64,000 nucleotides of DNA from Pedobacter frigiditerrae (GCF_004331645.1 NZ_SJSK01000001.1:1054001-1118000); one strand, 5' to 3'. Numbered from the stretch's first letter, positions 18,211-26,534 are shown. The notes: generated by a model from the sequence alone, not told the origin. Numbers and translations are program-made.

Positions 18211-20211
18211 ATGAAAAAGATTATAAATATAGTAATAGGAGTAGTTTTACTTGGCGGATTGATGATTTTTCCGACTTCCTGTAAAAAAAGCTTCTTAGAT
18301 GAAGAAGTAATCAATTCACACAATACTTCAGAATATAAAACATCTCTAGGTATTGATGGATTGGTAATCGGTATGTATCAAGGTTTGAAATTTCATTTCA
18401 ATTATACTTGGTCTTACACTACTACCAATTATGGTGTAGATGAATTTACCGTTGGTGGAGATAGAACAGAACAGATGTTTAACTCTTATGATGGTAATTT
18501 TAATTCACAATCTGGAGATATATCAGCAGTTTTCGATAACATGTATGGCAACATTAATTCAGCAAACATTGTAATTGCAAATGTTCCTGTGTATTATGAA
18601 GGTGCCAATAAAAACACACGTTTGGGCGAAGGTTACTTTATGCGTGCCTTTGATTATTTTAAACTCGTAAAACAATTCGGTGGCGTTCCACTAAAACTTG
18701 AACCTTCTGAAACGATTATTGAAGAATTTACCAGAAATTCTGCACAGGAAGTTTATGAACAAGTAATTAAAGATTTTATCCAAGCCTATAATTTACTTCC
18801 TGCTACGGTTACAGAAAATGGAAGAATTACAAAATGGGCAGCTGCTCACTTCTTAGCAAAGGCATACCTTTTCCGTGCGAGCGAATTGAATAATGCATGG
18901 AATAGTGCTACCAAAACAGAGGACTTAAATAATGCTATAAAATATGCAGATATAGTTATCAATAGTGGAAGCCATACATTAGCCACCAACTTTAGTGATC
19001 TTTGGAATTTTACTACACCTGATGGACCAAACGAAAGTAATAAGGAAGTTATTTTAGCGGCTCAATTTTCTAATAACATCACAACTTATGGTCGTTATGG
19101 AAATCAAATTCACTTATATTATCCGTCAATTTATCAAACTGTTGGTGGTATGGTTCGTGACTTAGCGGGTGATCGTGAGTTTCAAAGGATGAGGTCAACA
19201 GACTATGCGCTAGATGTATTTGATCGTGTAAATGATTCTAGATTTTGGAAAAGCTTTAAAACGCGTTATATCTGTAATAACCCTGGTACTGCCCCAAAAT
19301 GGACAACTGCTCATGCGCCTACCCCAGCTCAAGCGGGTCAGTTTAGATTTGTAGGGGGAGAAGAGGCTATTTTGTACATTGTTAATAATGCAGGTGATAC
19401 AAGGTATTCAGCATTTGAAGAAAAATCAACAAGTCCTTTGCCAACAGATATTGGCCGTCGCAAACCAAATTTATTTGTGAGATATTTTGCTGGGCAACCT
19501 CAAAGTTACCTTAATGCACACGGAAATTTAGGTGTAAGCCAATTCGTTGCTTTATCCAAATTTATGGATGGATCTAGGAACTTAGTGGCTTCTCAGTTTG
19601 GACAACGTGATGGTATTTTGGCTAGGCTAGCTGAAACTTATCTTGTTGCCGCCGAAGCTTATGGTAGATTAGGCCAATTCGCTGCAGCTCTTCCATACTT
19701 AAATAAAGTTAGGGACCGTGCAGCTTATAAAGATGGAGAAAATAGAGAAGCTTATGTAGATGGAGGTATTTCATACAAAACTAATCCTGTAACAAATGCC
19801 GCCGCGTTATCTTCTTATTCAGACAAAAATACTTATTTCGAATCGAACAACATTCCTGTAAGTACTTCAAATACACTAACTAGTATGCATTTAAATAGCG
19901 AGGCAGATATATTTAACTCTAACAAAGAGTTTTACGATAAAATTGGAGCTACTTCACAAACAGATAAATTTTTAGCATTTATCTTAAATGAGCGTTCTAG
20001 AGAATTAATCGGTGAATTAATGAGATGGGAAGACCTTGCTCGTACTAAAACTCTTGTCGCAAGGACAGCAGCTTTTAATGCAGAAGCAAAACCATTAGAT
20101 AATAAACACTATTTAAGACCAATACCGCAATCTTTCCTAGATGTTATTAAATCAAATGGAGCTCCATTAACTGCTGCACAGAAAACAGCAATGCAGAATC
20201 CGAATTGGTAA
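18211..20211 (+). CDS. SusD/RagB family outer-membrane lipoprotein (large)
   Basis: This 666-residue lipoprotein has lipid Cys24 (FPTSC) followed by KKSFLDEE, the usual SusD mature start. It has TPR-like helices (GEGYFMRAFDYFKLVKQFGGVPL), an ETYLVAAEAYGRLG segment and the C-terminal NERSRELIGELMRWEDLARTK signature. It is longer than typical SusD (500-550 residues), with extra sequence in the central region (about 330-450), which suggests a larger or distinct ligand. It pairs with the SusC 19 bp upstream, and a strong terminator 18 bp downstream closes the operon. Confidence 0.94.
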   Translation: MKKIINIVIGVVLLGGLMIFPTSCKKSFLDEEVINSHNTSEYKTSLGIDGLVIGMYQGLKFHFNYTWSYTTTNYGVDEFTVGGDRTEQMFNSYDGNFNSQSGDISAVFDNMYGNINSANIVIANVPVYYEGANKNTRLGEGYFMRAFDYFKLVKQFGGVPLKLEPSETIIEEFTRNSAQEVYEQVIKDFIQAYNLLPATVTENGRITKWAAAHFLAKAYLFRASELNNAWNSATKTEDLNNAIKYADIVINSGSHTLATNFSDLWNFTTPDGPNESNKEVILAAQFSNNITTYGRYGNQIHLYYPSIYQTVGGMVRDLAGDREFQRMRSTDYALDVFDRVNDSRFWKSFKTRYICNNPGTAPKWTTAHAPTPAQAGQFRFVGGEEAILYIVNNAGDTRYSAFEEKSTSPLPTDIGRRKPNLFVRYFAGQPQSYLNAHGNLGVSQFVALSKFMDGSRNLVASQFGQRDGILARLAETYLVAAEAYGRLGQFAAALPYLNKVRDRAAYKDGENREAYVDGGISYKTNPVTNAAALSSYSDKNTYFESNNIPVSTSNTLTSMHLNSEADIFNSNKEFYDKIGATSQTDKFLAFILNERSRELIGELMRWEDLARTKTLVARTAAFNAEAKPLDNKHYLRPIPQSFLDVIKSNGAPLTAAQKTAMQNPNW

Positions 20212-20228
20212 TGTCTAGCTGATTAATG

Positions 20229-20266
20229 AATCAAAAAGCCTTAACAACAGTTAAGGCTTTTTGATT
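20229..20266 (+). terminator. Strong terminator after second susCD operon
   Basis: A 16-bp perfect stem (20229-20244 with 20251-20266, centred on AAAAAGCCTTAA/TTAAGGCTTTTT) has a 6-nt loop. It works on both strands and lies between the convergent susD and the small minus-strand gene ending at 20272. Confidence 0.9.
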
Positions 20267-20271
20267 CTAAA

Positions 20272-20700
20272 CTATTTTATTTTCTTTGGTAAGAATACAA
20301 TAATTAGCTTTTTGAAATTGGCTAGGATATCCCAAAACGTTCTGTTAAGGTCAACATCATTCTCACCACAATCTATTACATCGCTTTTTTTAATGATGAA
20401 ATTTGCAGCATCCTCAATGAGCTTTAACTTGATTAAGTTTTTCATCGCTTTTGCAAAATGACTGGCAAAAACATGTCCCCAGATTTCTATGATAAAAGAA
20501 TCATTACTGATTTCTAATTCTTTTCCAATAAAATTGAAATAATCTTGTTTAATATAATTAACCAGTATTTCAGAACGCAAATCAATATCTCCTGAAAGGA
20601 ATTTTTTTAATGCATTTGGGTTTTTGATCTGAATAATTTTTTCATGAAACACAACCAGCAAGGTATGCCCACTTAGCTCATACGTTTTTTCCATTAGCAT
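20272..20700 (-). CDS. Hypothetical protein (142 aa)
   Basis: I do not recognise this protein. It is a soluble 142-residue product with alternating hydrophobic strands at the N-terminus (HTLLVVFHEKIIQIK) and a basic C-terminus (LIIVFLPKKIK). It has a single Cys and no signal peptide. It starts inside the end of the DUF5655 gene (23-bp overlap from 20700, or 17 bp from the second ATG at 20694), so translation is probably coupled. The pair lies next to a LacI-type operator at 21104, which suggests regulation together with the nearby sugar-related genes. Confidence 0.6.
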   Translation of the reverse strand: MLMEKTYELSGHTLLVVFHEKIIQIKNPNALKKFLSGDIDLRSEILVNYIKQDYFNFIGKELEISNDSFIIEIWGHVFASHFAKAMKNLIKLKLIEDAANFIIKKSDVIDCGENDVDLNRTFWDILANFKKLIIVFLPKKIK

Positions 20701-21097
20701 AAGCTTTTTTCATAAATTCAAATACTTCATCATTAATATCTTCCTTGTGCATAATTCTTAGATGATGGTTGTAATCATTGCTTCCAGGAACTAACACCAT
20801 TTTCCGGAAACATAAATTCTCTTCATGTAATTCTCTAAAAGGCAATACTACATCAACAAAACTTTTGCCTAAATTAATGATATACGCAAATCTTATATCT
20901 GCCGCAATCACTATCATGGATTTTGTAGCATAGAGCTTAATGGGGCCAATTTCTTCAAATTTTAAAATAAAATGATCAAATAATACTAATGAGTTGTCTG
21001 ATTTACCCATTAAAAAATCACCTACGGTTTTATCTCCGCAAAAATGTGGCTCATGATTGTTTTTAAAATTCCGATTACATAAAGGGCATTCCCACAT
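20678..21097 (-). CDS. DUF5655-like protein with N-terminal zinc-ribbon
   Basis: From the ATG at 21097 this encodes 139 residues; the frame extends three codons to a TTG at 21106, but that would run into the operator. The N-terminus has a CPLC...H...HFC zinc-binding pattern (about residues 4-21). The rest (LFDHFILKFEEIGPIKLYATKSM through FVDVVLPFRE) resembles the DUF5655 domain, a small conserved domain of unknown function. It is transcribed divergently from the Gfo/Idh gene, and a CAAACGTTTG palindrome lies 7 bp before its start codon. Sequence CAAAGGTA at 21125-21132 reads TACCTTTG on this strand, a fair TAnnTTTG promoter element, placing the operator just after the start of transcription. 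Confidence 0.7.
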   Translation of the reverse strand: MWECPLCNRNFKNNHEPHFCGDKTVGDFLMGKSDNSLVLFDHFILKFEEIGPIKLYATKSMIVIAADIRFAYIINLGKSFVDVVLPFRELHEENLCFRKMVLVPGSNDYNHHLRIMHKEDINDEVFEFMKKAYANGKNV

Positions 21098-21103
21098 AAT
21101 TAT

Positions 21104-21113
21104 CAAACGTTTG
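21104..21113. promoter_or_regulatory. LacI-type operator CAAACGTTTG, copy 1
   Basis: A perfect 10-bp palindrome with a central CG, typical of LacI/GalR-family operators. It sits between the DUF5655 gene (start 21097) and the divergent Gfo/Idh gene (start 21194). A 17-bp string, ATCAAACGTTTGTGTTG, is identical at copy 2 in front of the lacI-type gene, so the identity goes beyond the palindrome. Confidence 0.75.
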
Positions 21114-21193
21114 TGTTGTCAAAACAAAGGTATTTAGACAAAGCTTTTCATATCTTGATTAAAATTTTAAACCACTGAACTCAAAAGTACAAA

Positions 21194-22540
21194 ATGGAAA
21201 GAAGAGATTTTATTAAGAATGGCACTTTAGCTGCTGCAAGTTTAAGCATTTTACCTACCGGAACTTTGTTTGCCAAAGATACTGGAAAAGTAAGATTAGG
21301 ATATATTGGAGTTGGAGCAAGAGGAATGAGTCATATTAGTGAAGGAGTTTTAAGAGATGATGTTGAAATTGTGGCCATATGCGATACCCAAGAAAGCTCT
21401 TTAAAAGGATGTAGATCCTTTATTGCAAAAAATGGGAGACCAGCTGCAAAAGAATATACTGGAAGTACCGATGCTTATAAAGCAATGCTTGATAGAAAAG
21501 ATATAGATGCTGTAATTATTGCCACACCTTGGCAGTTTCACTATGAACAAGCTATTTACGCAATGAATGCTGGTAAATATGTAGGTTGTGAAGTTATTGC
21601 AGGACTAACAGTTAAAGAACATTGGGATATTGTAAACACTTCTGAAAAAACAGGAATGCCCTATATGACTCTAGAAAATGTTTCTTACCGTAGGGATGTA
21701 ATGGCTGCATTAAATATGCTAAGACAAGGACTGTTTGGTGAAGTAATTCATTTAGAGGGTGGATATCAGCATGATTTAAGAGAAGTGCTTTTTAACAATG
21801 GTAAACAATATTATGGTGGTGGAGTAGAATATGGGCCAAATGCATTAAGTGAGGCACAATGGAGAACCCAATTTAATATCGATCAAGATGGCGATTTATA
21901 TCCAACACATGGAGCGGGACCAATTATTAACTACGCAAACATTAATAAGGGAAATCGTTTTACAAACTTAGTTTCATTTAGCTCAAAAGCTAAAGGTTTA
22001 GCAAATTATGTAGAATCTAAATCTCCTGGGCATCCAAATGCGAAGCTTAATTACAAAAATGGAGATGTAACTACAACGTTAATTAATTGTGCTAATGGCG
22101 AAACCGTTATGTTAACGCACGATGTGCATTTACCAAGACCGTATTCATTAGGATTTAGGGTTCAGGGAACTAATGGTTTATGGATGGATGTAAATAAGTC
22201 TATTCATATTGAGGGAAAATCGAAGCCTCACGCTTGGGATCCGGTAAAAGAATGGTTTGATAAATATGATCATCCACTTTGGAAAAAATATGAGAAAGAA
22301 GCTGTTGGAGCGGGTCATGGTGGTATGGATTGGTTTGTATTTAATGCATTTATAGTTGCAGTTAAAAACAAAAAACAGACCCCAATTGATGTTTATGACT
22401 CTGTAACAATGAGTGTAATTACCCCACTTTCAACAAAATCTCTAAAAGAAGGAAACAAACCACAAGAGTTCCCTGATTTTACTCGTGGAAAATGGAAAGA
22501 TAGAAAAAGCACTTTCGCGTTAGACGATAGTGGATTTTAA
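21194..22540 (+). CDS. Tat-exported Gfo/Idh/MocA oxidoreductase, GH109-like
   Basis: This 448-residue protein begins with a twin-arginine signal (MERRDFIKNG followed by a hydrophobic AAASLSILPTG), so it is exported folded, with cofactor, to the periplasm. A Rossmann NAD(P)-binding motif follows (YIGVGARGMSHI, about residues 36-47), then the Gfo/Idh/MocA core with ATPWQFHYEQAIYAMNAGKYVGCEV. The long C-terminal domain includes LENVSYRRDVMAALNMLRQGLFGEV. These features resemble the GH109 branch, which cleaves alpha-N-acetylgalactosamine through an NAD-dependent oxidation/elimination route; the exact substrate is inference. It is flanked by susCD and a LacI-type regulator and by the palindromic operator. 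Confidence 0.88.
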   Translation: MERRDFIKNGTLAAASLSILPTGTLFAKDTGKVRLGYIGVGARGMSHISEGVLRDDVEIVAICDTQESSLKGCRSFIAKNGRPAAKEYTGSTDAYKAMLDRKDIDAVIIATPWQFHYEQAIYAMNAGKYVGCEVIAGLTVKEHWDIVNTSEKTGMPYMTLENVSYRRDVMAALNMLRQGLFGEVIHLEGGYQHDLREVLFNNGKQYYGGGVEYGPNALSEAQWRTQFNIDQDGDLYPTHGAGPIINYANINKGNRFTNLVSFSSKAKGLANYVESKSPGHPNAKLNYKNGDVTTTLINCANGETVMLTHDVHLPRPYSLGFRVQGTNGLWMDVNKSIHIEGKSKPHAWDPVKEWFDKYDHPLWKKYEKEAVGAGHGGMDWFVFNAFIVAVKNKKQTPIDVYDSVTMSVITPLSTKSLKEGNKPQEFPDFTRGKWKDRKSTFALDDSGF

Positions 22541-22541
22541 A

Positions 22542-22580
22542 TAAACGAAGAAGGCTAACATTGTTAGCCTTCTTTGTTTA
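22542..22580. terminator. Bidirectional terminator between convergent genes
   Basis: GAAGAAGGCTAAC pairs with GTTAGCCTTCTTT around a 3-nt loop (total stem about 18 bp with one wobble), flanked by A and T runs. It overlaps the last codon of the lacI-type gene and lies 1 bp after the Gfo/Idh stop, serving both. Confidence 0.85.
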
Positions 22581-23600
22581 ACGTTTATTACTTTCAACCA
22601 ATTGTGATTCGATAACTATCTTATAAAAGGCAGGCGCTTCTTCTGTGTCATCAGTATTTAAAATATCCAATAAAGTATCTATTGCTTTCTGACCCTGTAT
22701 AGTTGGGAATTGTTCTACTGATGCTACAGGAGGATGGTCCATAAATCCAATAACAGGAGAGTTAGCATAGCTTACAAACTCAATCGTATGATCTGGATTT
22801 AATCCAGATTTAAAAGCGTGTTTTATTGCAAATGCAGAAACATAATCGTTAAAGGTTACAATTGCTGTTGGCTTGCGTTTGTGACTTAGTAATATTTCTA
22901 GCGCTTCATTAGTACTTGTTTCAGAAAGATCGCAATTAACTATTAAGGTTGGGTCGAACTTTAATCTGTTTTTATGAAGCGCTTTAATATATCCTTCTTT
23001 TCGTTGCCCACTTGCAATAAGTGTACTTGGCCCATTAATTAAGCCAATGCTGCGGTGTCCCCTTTTCAGCAAATAATTAACGGCTTCTATGCTGCCAGTT
23101 TCTATATTACAAGCTACAGAATGTATGTTCTTTAAAGGAGGGATTCTGTCGAAAAATACTACAGGGATATTATATTTCTTTAATTGTTCAAAATGATCAA
23201 AATTGGAAGTTCTTTTAGCTACAGAAACTAAAAGCCCATCAACTCTGTTGTTTTTCATTTTTTCTACTAGTTGCTTTTCCCTGTCCTCTTCATCGTGGGA
23301 TTGAGCTAATAGAATAGTGTAATTTTTTTTATAGGCGATGTCTTCTATCGCACTAATTGCTGTTGAGAAAAATGCTTCTGCAAGTTCCGGTAAAATAACC
23401 CCAATTGTAAATGTTTTACCTTTCTGGAAGAATATGGCAGCTTGATTAGGCTCATAATCCATTTCTTGAGCTGTTTGCTTCACCTTTTGTTGTGTGCTTA
23501 AGCTTATGCTAGGATGGCCGTGAAGCGCCCTAGAAACTGTTGATATTGATAAATCAAGTTTCTTAGCAATTTCCTTTATAGTGATTGGTTTCTTTATCAT
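22578..23600 (-). CDS. LacI family transcriptional regulator
   Basis: A 340-residue repressor. The N-terminal HTH (about 3-50) includes ITIKEIAKKLDLSISTVSRALHG followed by the hinge region. A periplasmic-binding-protein-like effector domain follows (FTIGVILPELAEAFFS, DGLLVSVAK, VVFFDRIPP, GHRSIGLINGP). I chose the ATG at 23600 over the TTG two codons upstream. A CAAACGTTTG palindrome lies 58 bp before the start, implying autoregulation, and an identical one lies before the Gfo/Idh and DUF5655 genes. The effector is probably a sugar released by the local enzymes; its identity is not visible. Confidence 0.93.
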   Translation of the reverse strand: MIKKPITIKEIAKKLDLSISTVSRALHGHPSISLSTQQKVKQTAQEMDYEPNQAAIFFQKGKTFTIGVILPELAEAFFSTAISAIEDIAYKKNYTILLAQSHDEEDREKQLVEKMKNNRVDGLLVSVAKRTSNFDHFEQLKKYNIPVVFFDRIPPLKNIHSVACNIETGSIEAVNYLLKRGHRSIGLINGPSTLIASGQRKEGYIKALHKNRLKFDPTLIVNCDLSETSTNEALEILLSHKRKPTAIVTFNDYVSAFAIKHAFKSGLNPDHTIEFVSYANSPVIGFMDHPPVASVEQFPTIQGQKAIDTLLDILNTDDTEEAPAFYKIVIESQLVESNKR

Positions 23601-23658
23601 CAGCAAAATGCCTAATGGGCTTCCCGAAGATAAAATATTTTTTGCATACTTTTAATAT

Positions 23659-23668
23659 CAAACGTTTG
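23659..23668. promoter_or_regulatory. LacI-type operator CAAACGTTTG, copy 2
   Basis: A perfect 10-bp palindrome in the 5' region of the lacI-type gene, with 17 contiguous bases identical to copy 1 at 21104. Its location fits autorepression. Confidence 0.75.
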
Positions 23669-23732
23669 TGTTGAGTTAATCTAATCGTAATTAAATTAAC
23701 TTTTAGTTGCTAAATCGATTTGCTAATTGCAA

Positions 23733-24080
23733 TTAACTAAAGAGTTCCTGCTCATCTCTATCCGCAGTAGGTATTTTTTTTAGAAAATCATCAAAAGCTG
23801 GGCCTTCATTATCGCTATAAGTACCATAAGCATCTAACATATAACCTATATCTCCATCTTTATCTATAACTAAATACAAAACCGAACTATCTGCAGGATC
23901 TGACATACCTTCAAATCGATAGGTTTTAACAATCGTTAAGTCTTCTGGTTTATATATCTTGTTCAGATTTATAGATTGCATTTTTCCATGATCAGACATT
24001 TTAATTTCATTGTCTTTGCCTTTCATTCTAAGCTTTTCTAAGATCTGACTTAGGGTATTCATTTCTATTGGCTGTTCCAT
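23733..24080 (-). CDS. Conserved Bacteroidota protein of unknown function
   Basis: This 115-residue cytosolic protein has the conserved core YRFEGMSDPADSSVLYLV (about residues 54-71) followed by a G..GYMLDAYGTYSD segment. From memory, homologues are common in Bacteroidota and are often mislabelled phosphoribosylpyrophosphate synthetase. It is far too short for that enzyme and lacks its PRPP-binding motif. No neighbour suggests a role; the gene is flanked by lacI and a divergent exbD-like gene. The function is unknown. Confidence 0.7.
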   Translation of the reverse strand: MEQPIEMNTLSQILEKLRMKGKDNEIKMSDHGKMQSINLNKIYKPEDLTIVKTYRFEGMSDPADSSVLYLVIDKDGDIGYMLDAYGTYSDNEGPAFDDFLKKIPTADRDEQELFS

Positions 24081-24194
24081 GATTGTTAATTTTTTATATC
24101 CTTAAAACAACAGTTAATTGGATTGGTTTTTTATTTAAAAAGATTTATGAAATTGCTTATAAAATGTCATCCTGCTTAAAAACCTAAAAACATT

Positions 24195-24722
24195 ATGGCA
24201 ACACTTAATATTCCTCAAAATGGCAAGGCCACCAAAGGAAGAACCGCAAAGGCATTACCTGGAGTAGATTTAACCGCAATGGTTGATTTGGCTTTTTTAC
24301 TCATCACTTTTTTTATGCTTACAACTTCCTTATCGAAAATGAAAGCGATTGATATAGCAAAGAATGTACCTGCTGAAATTTTAGCGCCCTATCCAGCATC
24401 GAGAACAATGACCATCCTTTTAGGAAAAGAAAATAAAGTGGTTTATTATATGGGCGAAGCAAAGGATGCAATGATGAATGTTGCAAGTTTAACGACTATT
24501 AAAGCTCAAATTATTGCAAATAAACTAATGGTTCAAAAGATTCATCAAATAGAAAAAGAAAAAAGTATGATTATCATTATTAAACCCACATCAACTTCTG
24601 TTTATAAAAACTTTGTAGATATCATTGATGAAATGAATATAAATGGCATAGAGTCTTATGCAATTGATGACAAGTACATATTGGACCAGGAAAAGTCTTA
24701 TATGAAAACAAAAGGCATATAA
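24195..24722 (+). CDS. Stand-alone ExbD/TolR family biopolymer transport protein
   Basis: A 175-residue single-span protein whose only membrane helix carries the proton-path Asp in DLTAMVDLAFLLITFFML (about residues 26-43), as in ExbD. It is closely related in layout to the ExbD at 31425-31976: same DLTAMVDLAFLLITFFML helix, the same TMTILLG strand and the same YKNFVDI(I/M)DE segment. There is no ExbB, TonB or TolQ beside it, so it is probably a duplicated ExbD that works with the main ExbB or has specialised. The repeat array begins 31 bp downstream. Confidence 0.88.
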   Translation: MATLNIPQNGKATKGRTAKALPGVDLTAMVDLAFLLITFFMLTTSLSKMKAIDIAKNVPAEILAPYPASRTMTILLGKENKVVYYMGEAKDAMMNVASLTTIKAQIIANKLMVQKIHQIEKEKSMIIIIKPTSTSVYKNFVDIIDEMNINGIESYAIDDKYILDQEKSYMKTKGI

Positions 24723-24752
24723 ATTTTTTGTCTATGTCTATTTTCAATATTC

Positions 24753-24847
24753 TTCGGGTTTTCTTCGGGAATTTATTTAGGTTTCTTCGGGAGTTGTTCG
24801 GGAAGCGTTCGAGTCTGCTTCGGGAAGCCTTCGGGAAACGTTCGGGA
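24753..24847. repeat. 11-bp-period TTCGGGAA repeat array
   Basis: TTCGGG or a one-base variant starts at 24753, 24764, 24786, 24797, 24808 (TTCGAG), 24819, 24830 and 24841: eight units exactly 11 bp apart with one position (24775) degenerate. The consensus is about TTCGGGAAGYG. A GC-rich tail with CGAAG words follows to about 24880. Because 11 is not a multiple of 3, no repeated peptide results, so the 62-codon ORF across it is not considered a gene. The rest of the 333-bp gap (24723-25055) has only the metK terminator. Confidence 0.8.
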
Positions 24848-25007
24848 TCTTCACGAAGAGAAGACGAAGCGAACTCGAGCACTTTAGCATCCAGTGATGG
24901 TGCAGTTACGAATTAGTTACGATGTAATGGCGAAGGAATGACGACAAATGCAGCGATATGGTTCGTATGTATTTGTAATAATGGATTTGTCACAAAGTTA
25001 TAAAAAT

Positions 25008-25040
25008 AAAAAGGCGCTTCAATTACGAGGCGCCTTTAAA
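25008..25040 (-). terminator. Terminator of metK
   Basis: AAAGGCGC (25010-25017) pairs with GCGCCTTT (25030-25037). On the minus strand a long T-rich tail (TTTTTATTTTTAT) follows. The stem lies 15 bp after the metK stop. Confidence 0.85.
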
Positions 25041-25055
25041 TGGTTTAAGGTAATG

Positions 25056-26342
25056 TTATAAGCCAAAAGCTGTTTTAACCTGGTCAACAAAGTCTAATTT
25101 TTCCCAGGTAAATAATTCAACTGTAACCACTTTTTCTTCACCATTAGGAGTCCTGAATGTTTTGGTAACTGTTTCAGGTTTGCGACCCATATGCCCATAA
25201 GCAGCAGTTTCACTGTAAATTGGATTTCTCAATTTTAAACGTTGTTCGATAAAATAAGGGCGCATATCGAAGATAGATTCAACTTTTTTACTTATCTCGC
25301 CATCTGTTAAATTCACTTTTGAAGTGCCATAAGTAACCACATTTATAGAAGTAGGTTTTGCCACGCCAATTGCATAAGAAACTTGCACTAAAATTTCATC
25401 AGCTACACCTGCTGCAACTAAATTTTTAGCAATGTGACGGGTTGCATAAGCAGCACTTCTATCTACTTTACTTGGATCTTTCCCCGAAAAAGCACCACCA
25501 CCATGGGCACCTTTTCCTCCGTAAGTATCAACAATAATTTTCCTGCCAGTTAAGCCAGTATCACCATGTGGACCACCAATTACAAATACACCAGTTGGGT
25601 TAATATGGTAAGTAATATTATCATTAAATAAATGAGCATATTGAGGATATTTCGCCTTAATTCTAGGAATTAATATTGAAATTAAATCACTTTTAATTTT
25701 AACCAACATTTGTTCATTCGCTGTATCTCTATCTTCCTTTGAGTTAGAATGAGGTTTAACAAAATCATCATGTTGAGTTGAAATTACGATAGCATCAATT
25801 CTTTGAGGCTTATTATCATCAGCATACTCTAAAGTTACTTGAGATTTTGCATCTGGACGTAAGTAAGTAATTTCAGCATTTTCTCTTCTCAAATTAGCCA
25901 ACTCCCTCAATAAAGCATGAGATAAATCAAGTGCCAATGGCATATAATTTTCAGTTTCGTTTGTAGCGTAACCAAACATCATTCCTTGATCACCGGCACC
26001 TTGCTCTTCTTTAGTTGTTCTGTCTACACCCTGATTAATATCTTGAGATTGTTCATGTATTGCTGATAAAATTCCACAAGAGTTAGCCTCAAACATATAT
26101 TCGCTTTTAGTGTAACCAATTTTCTTGATTACATCCCTTGCAATTTGCTGTACATCTAAGTAGGTTTTTGATTTAACTTCACCAGCTAAAATAACCTGCC
26201 CTGTAGTAACCAAGGTTTCGCAAGCTACCTTTGATTCGGTATCAAATGCTAAAAAGTTATCGATTAATGCGTCTGAAATTTGATCTGCAATTTTATCAGG
26301 GTGGCCTTCAGATACAGATTCTGATGTAAATAAATACGACAT
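25056..26342 (-). CDS. metK: S-adenosylmethionine synthetase
   Basis: This 428-residue cytosolic enzyme makes S-adenosylmethionine from ATP and methionine. It shows the N-terminal [11 protein letters not shown] motif with catalytic His14 and Asp16, the [12 protein letters not shown] hexapeptide region, the [21 protein letters not shown] nucleotide-binding loop and the [19 protein letters not shown] phosphate loop. Length is slightly above the usual 380-400 because of an insert around residues 175-215 ([22 protein letters not shown]). Transcription appears to start about 150 bp upstream, behind a SAM-II-like leader, so the product probably represses its own synthesis. Confidence 0.97.
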   Translation of the reverse strand: MSYLFTSESVSEGHPDKIADQISDALIDNFLAFDTESKVACETLVTTGQVILAGEVKSKTYLDVQQIARDVIKKIGYTKSEYMFEANSCGILSAIHEQSQDINQGVDRTTKEEQGAGDQGMMFGYATNETENYMPLALDLSHALLRELANLRRENAEITYLRPDAKSQVTLEYADDNKPQRIDAIVISTQHDDFVKPHSNSKEDRDTANEQMLVKIKSDLISILIPRIKAKYPQYAHLFNDNITYHINPTGVFVIGGPHGDTGLTGRKIIVDTYGGKGAHGGGAFSGKDPSKVDRSAAYATRHIAKNLVAAGVADEILVQVSYAIGVAKPTSINVVTYGTSKVNLTDGEISKKVESIFDMRPYFIEQRLKLRNPIYSETAAYGHMGRKPETVTKTFRTPNGEEKVVTVELFTWEKLDFVDQVKTAFGL

Positions 26343-26426
26343 TTTAAATAATTAATTATAAAAATAAAAATTGTAAAGGGGAATCTGAATCCTTTAAAAA
26401 GGGCAGTAAAATGAAGTGTAGTAATA

Positions 26427-26494
26427 ATTAGCACTTTTTTTTACGTGGTTGCAATCCAGCTCATATTTCATAGCATCGCAAATCAGTCCACTCT
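26427..26494 (-). ncRNA. Candidate SAM-II riboswitch in the metK leader
   Basis: On the minus strand the leader reads GTGG (26491-26488), then the loop CTGATTTG, an insert of about 23 nt, ATTGCAA, the pairing strand CCAC (26448-26445), GTAAAAAAAA and GTGCTAA (ending 26428). The order P1-UGAUUU loop-UUGCAA-P1'-A-rich linker-GCUAA matches the SAM-II (metX/metA) pseudoknot consensus as I remember it. P1 is only 4 bp here and there is an extra insert in the loop, so the match is not perfect. A promoter aligned to start transcription within a few bases of the element supports the call. Confidence 0.65.
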
Positions 26495-26502
26495 TAACGC
26501 CA

Positions 26503-26534
26503 CAAAATTACTATATATATTATTAATAGTCAAA
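26503..26534 (-). promoter_or_regulatory. metK promoter
   Basis: Minus-strand TTTG (26534-26531), a 20-bp spacer, then TAATTTTG (26510-26503) matches the Bacteroidota consensus TTTG-N19-21-TAnnTTTG exactly. Predicted start of transcription is near 26496, directly in front of the SAM-II-like element. Confidence 0.7.

Noticed and set aside
24728..24916. 62-codon ORF across the 11-bp repeats
   Set aside because: The 11-bp period shifts frame at each unit, the product is Arg/Phe-rich by composition only, and the ORF looks like a by-product of the repeat.
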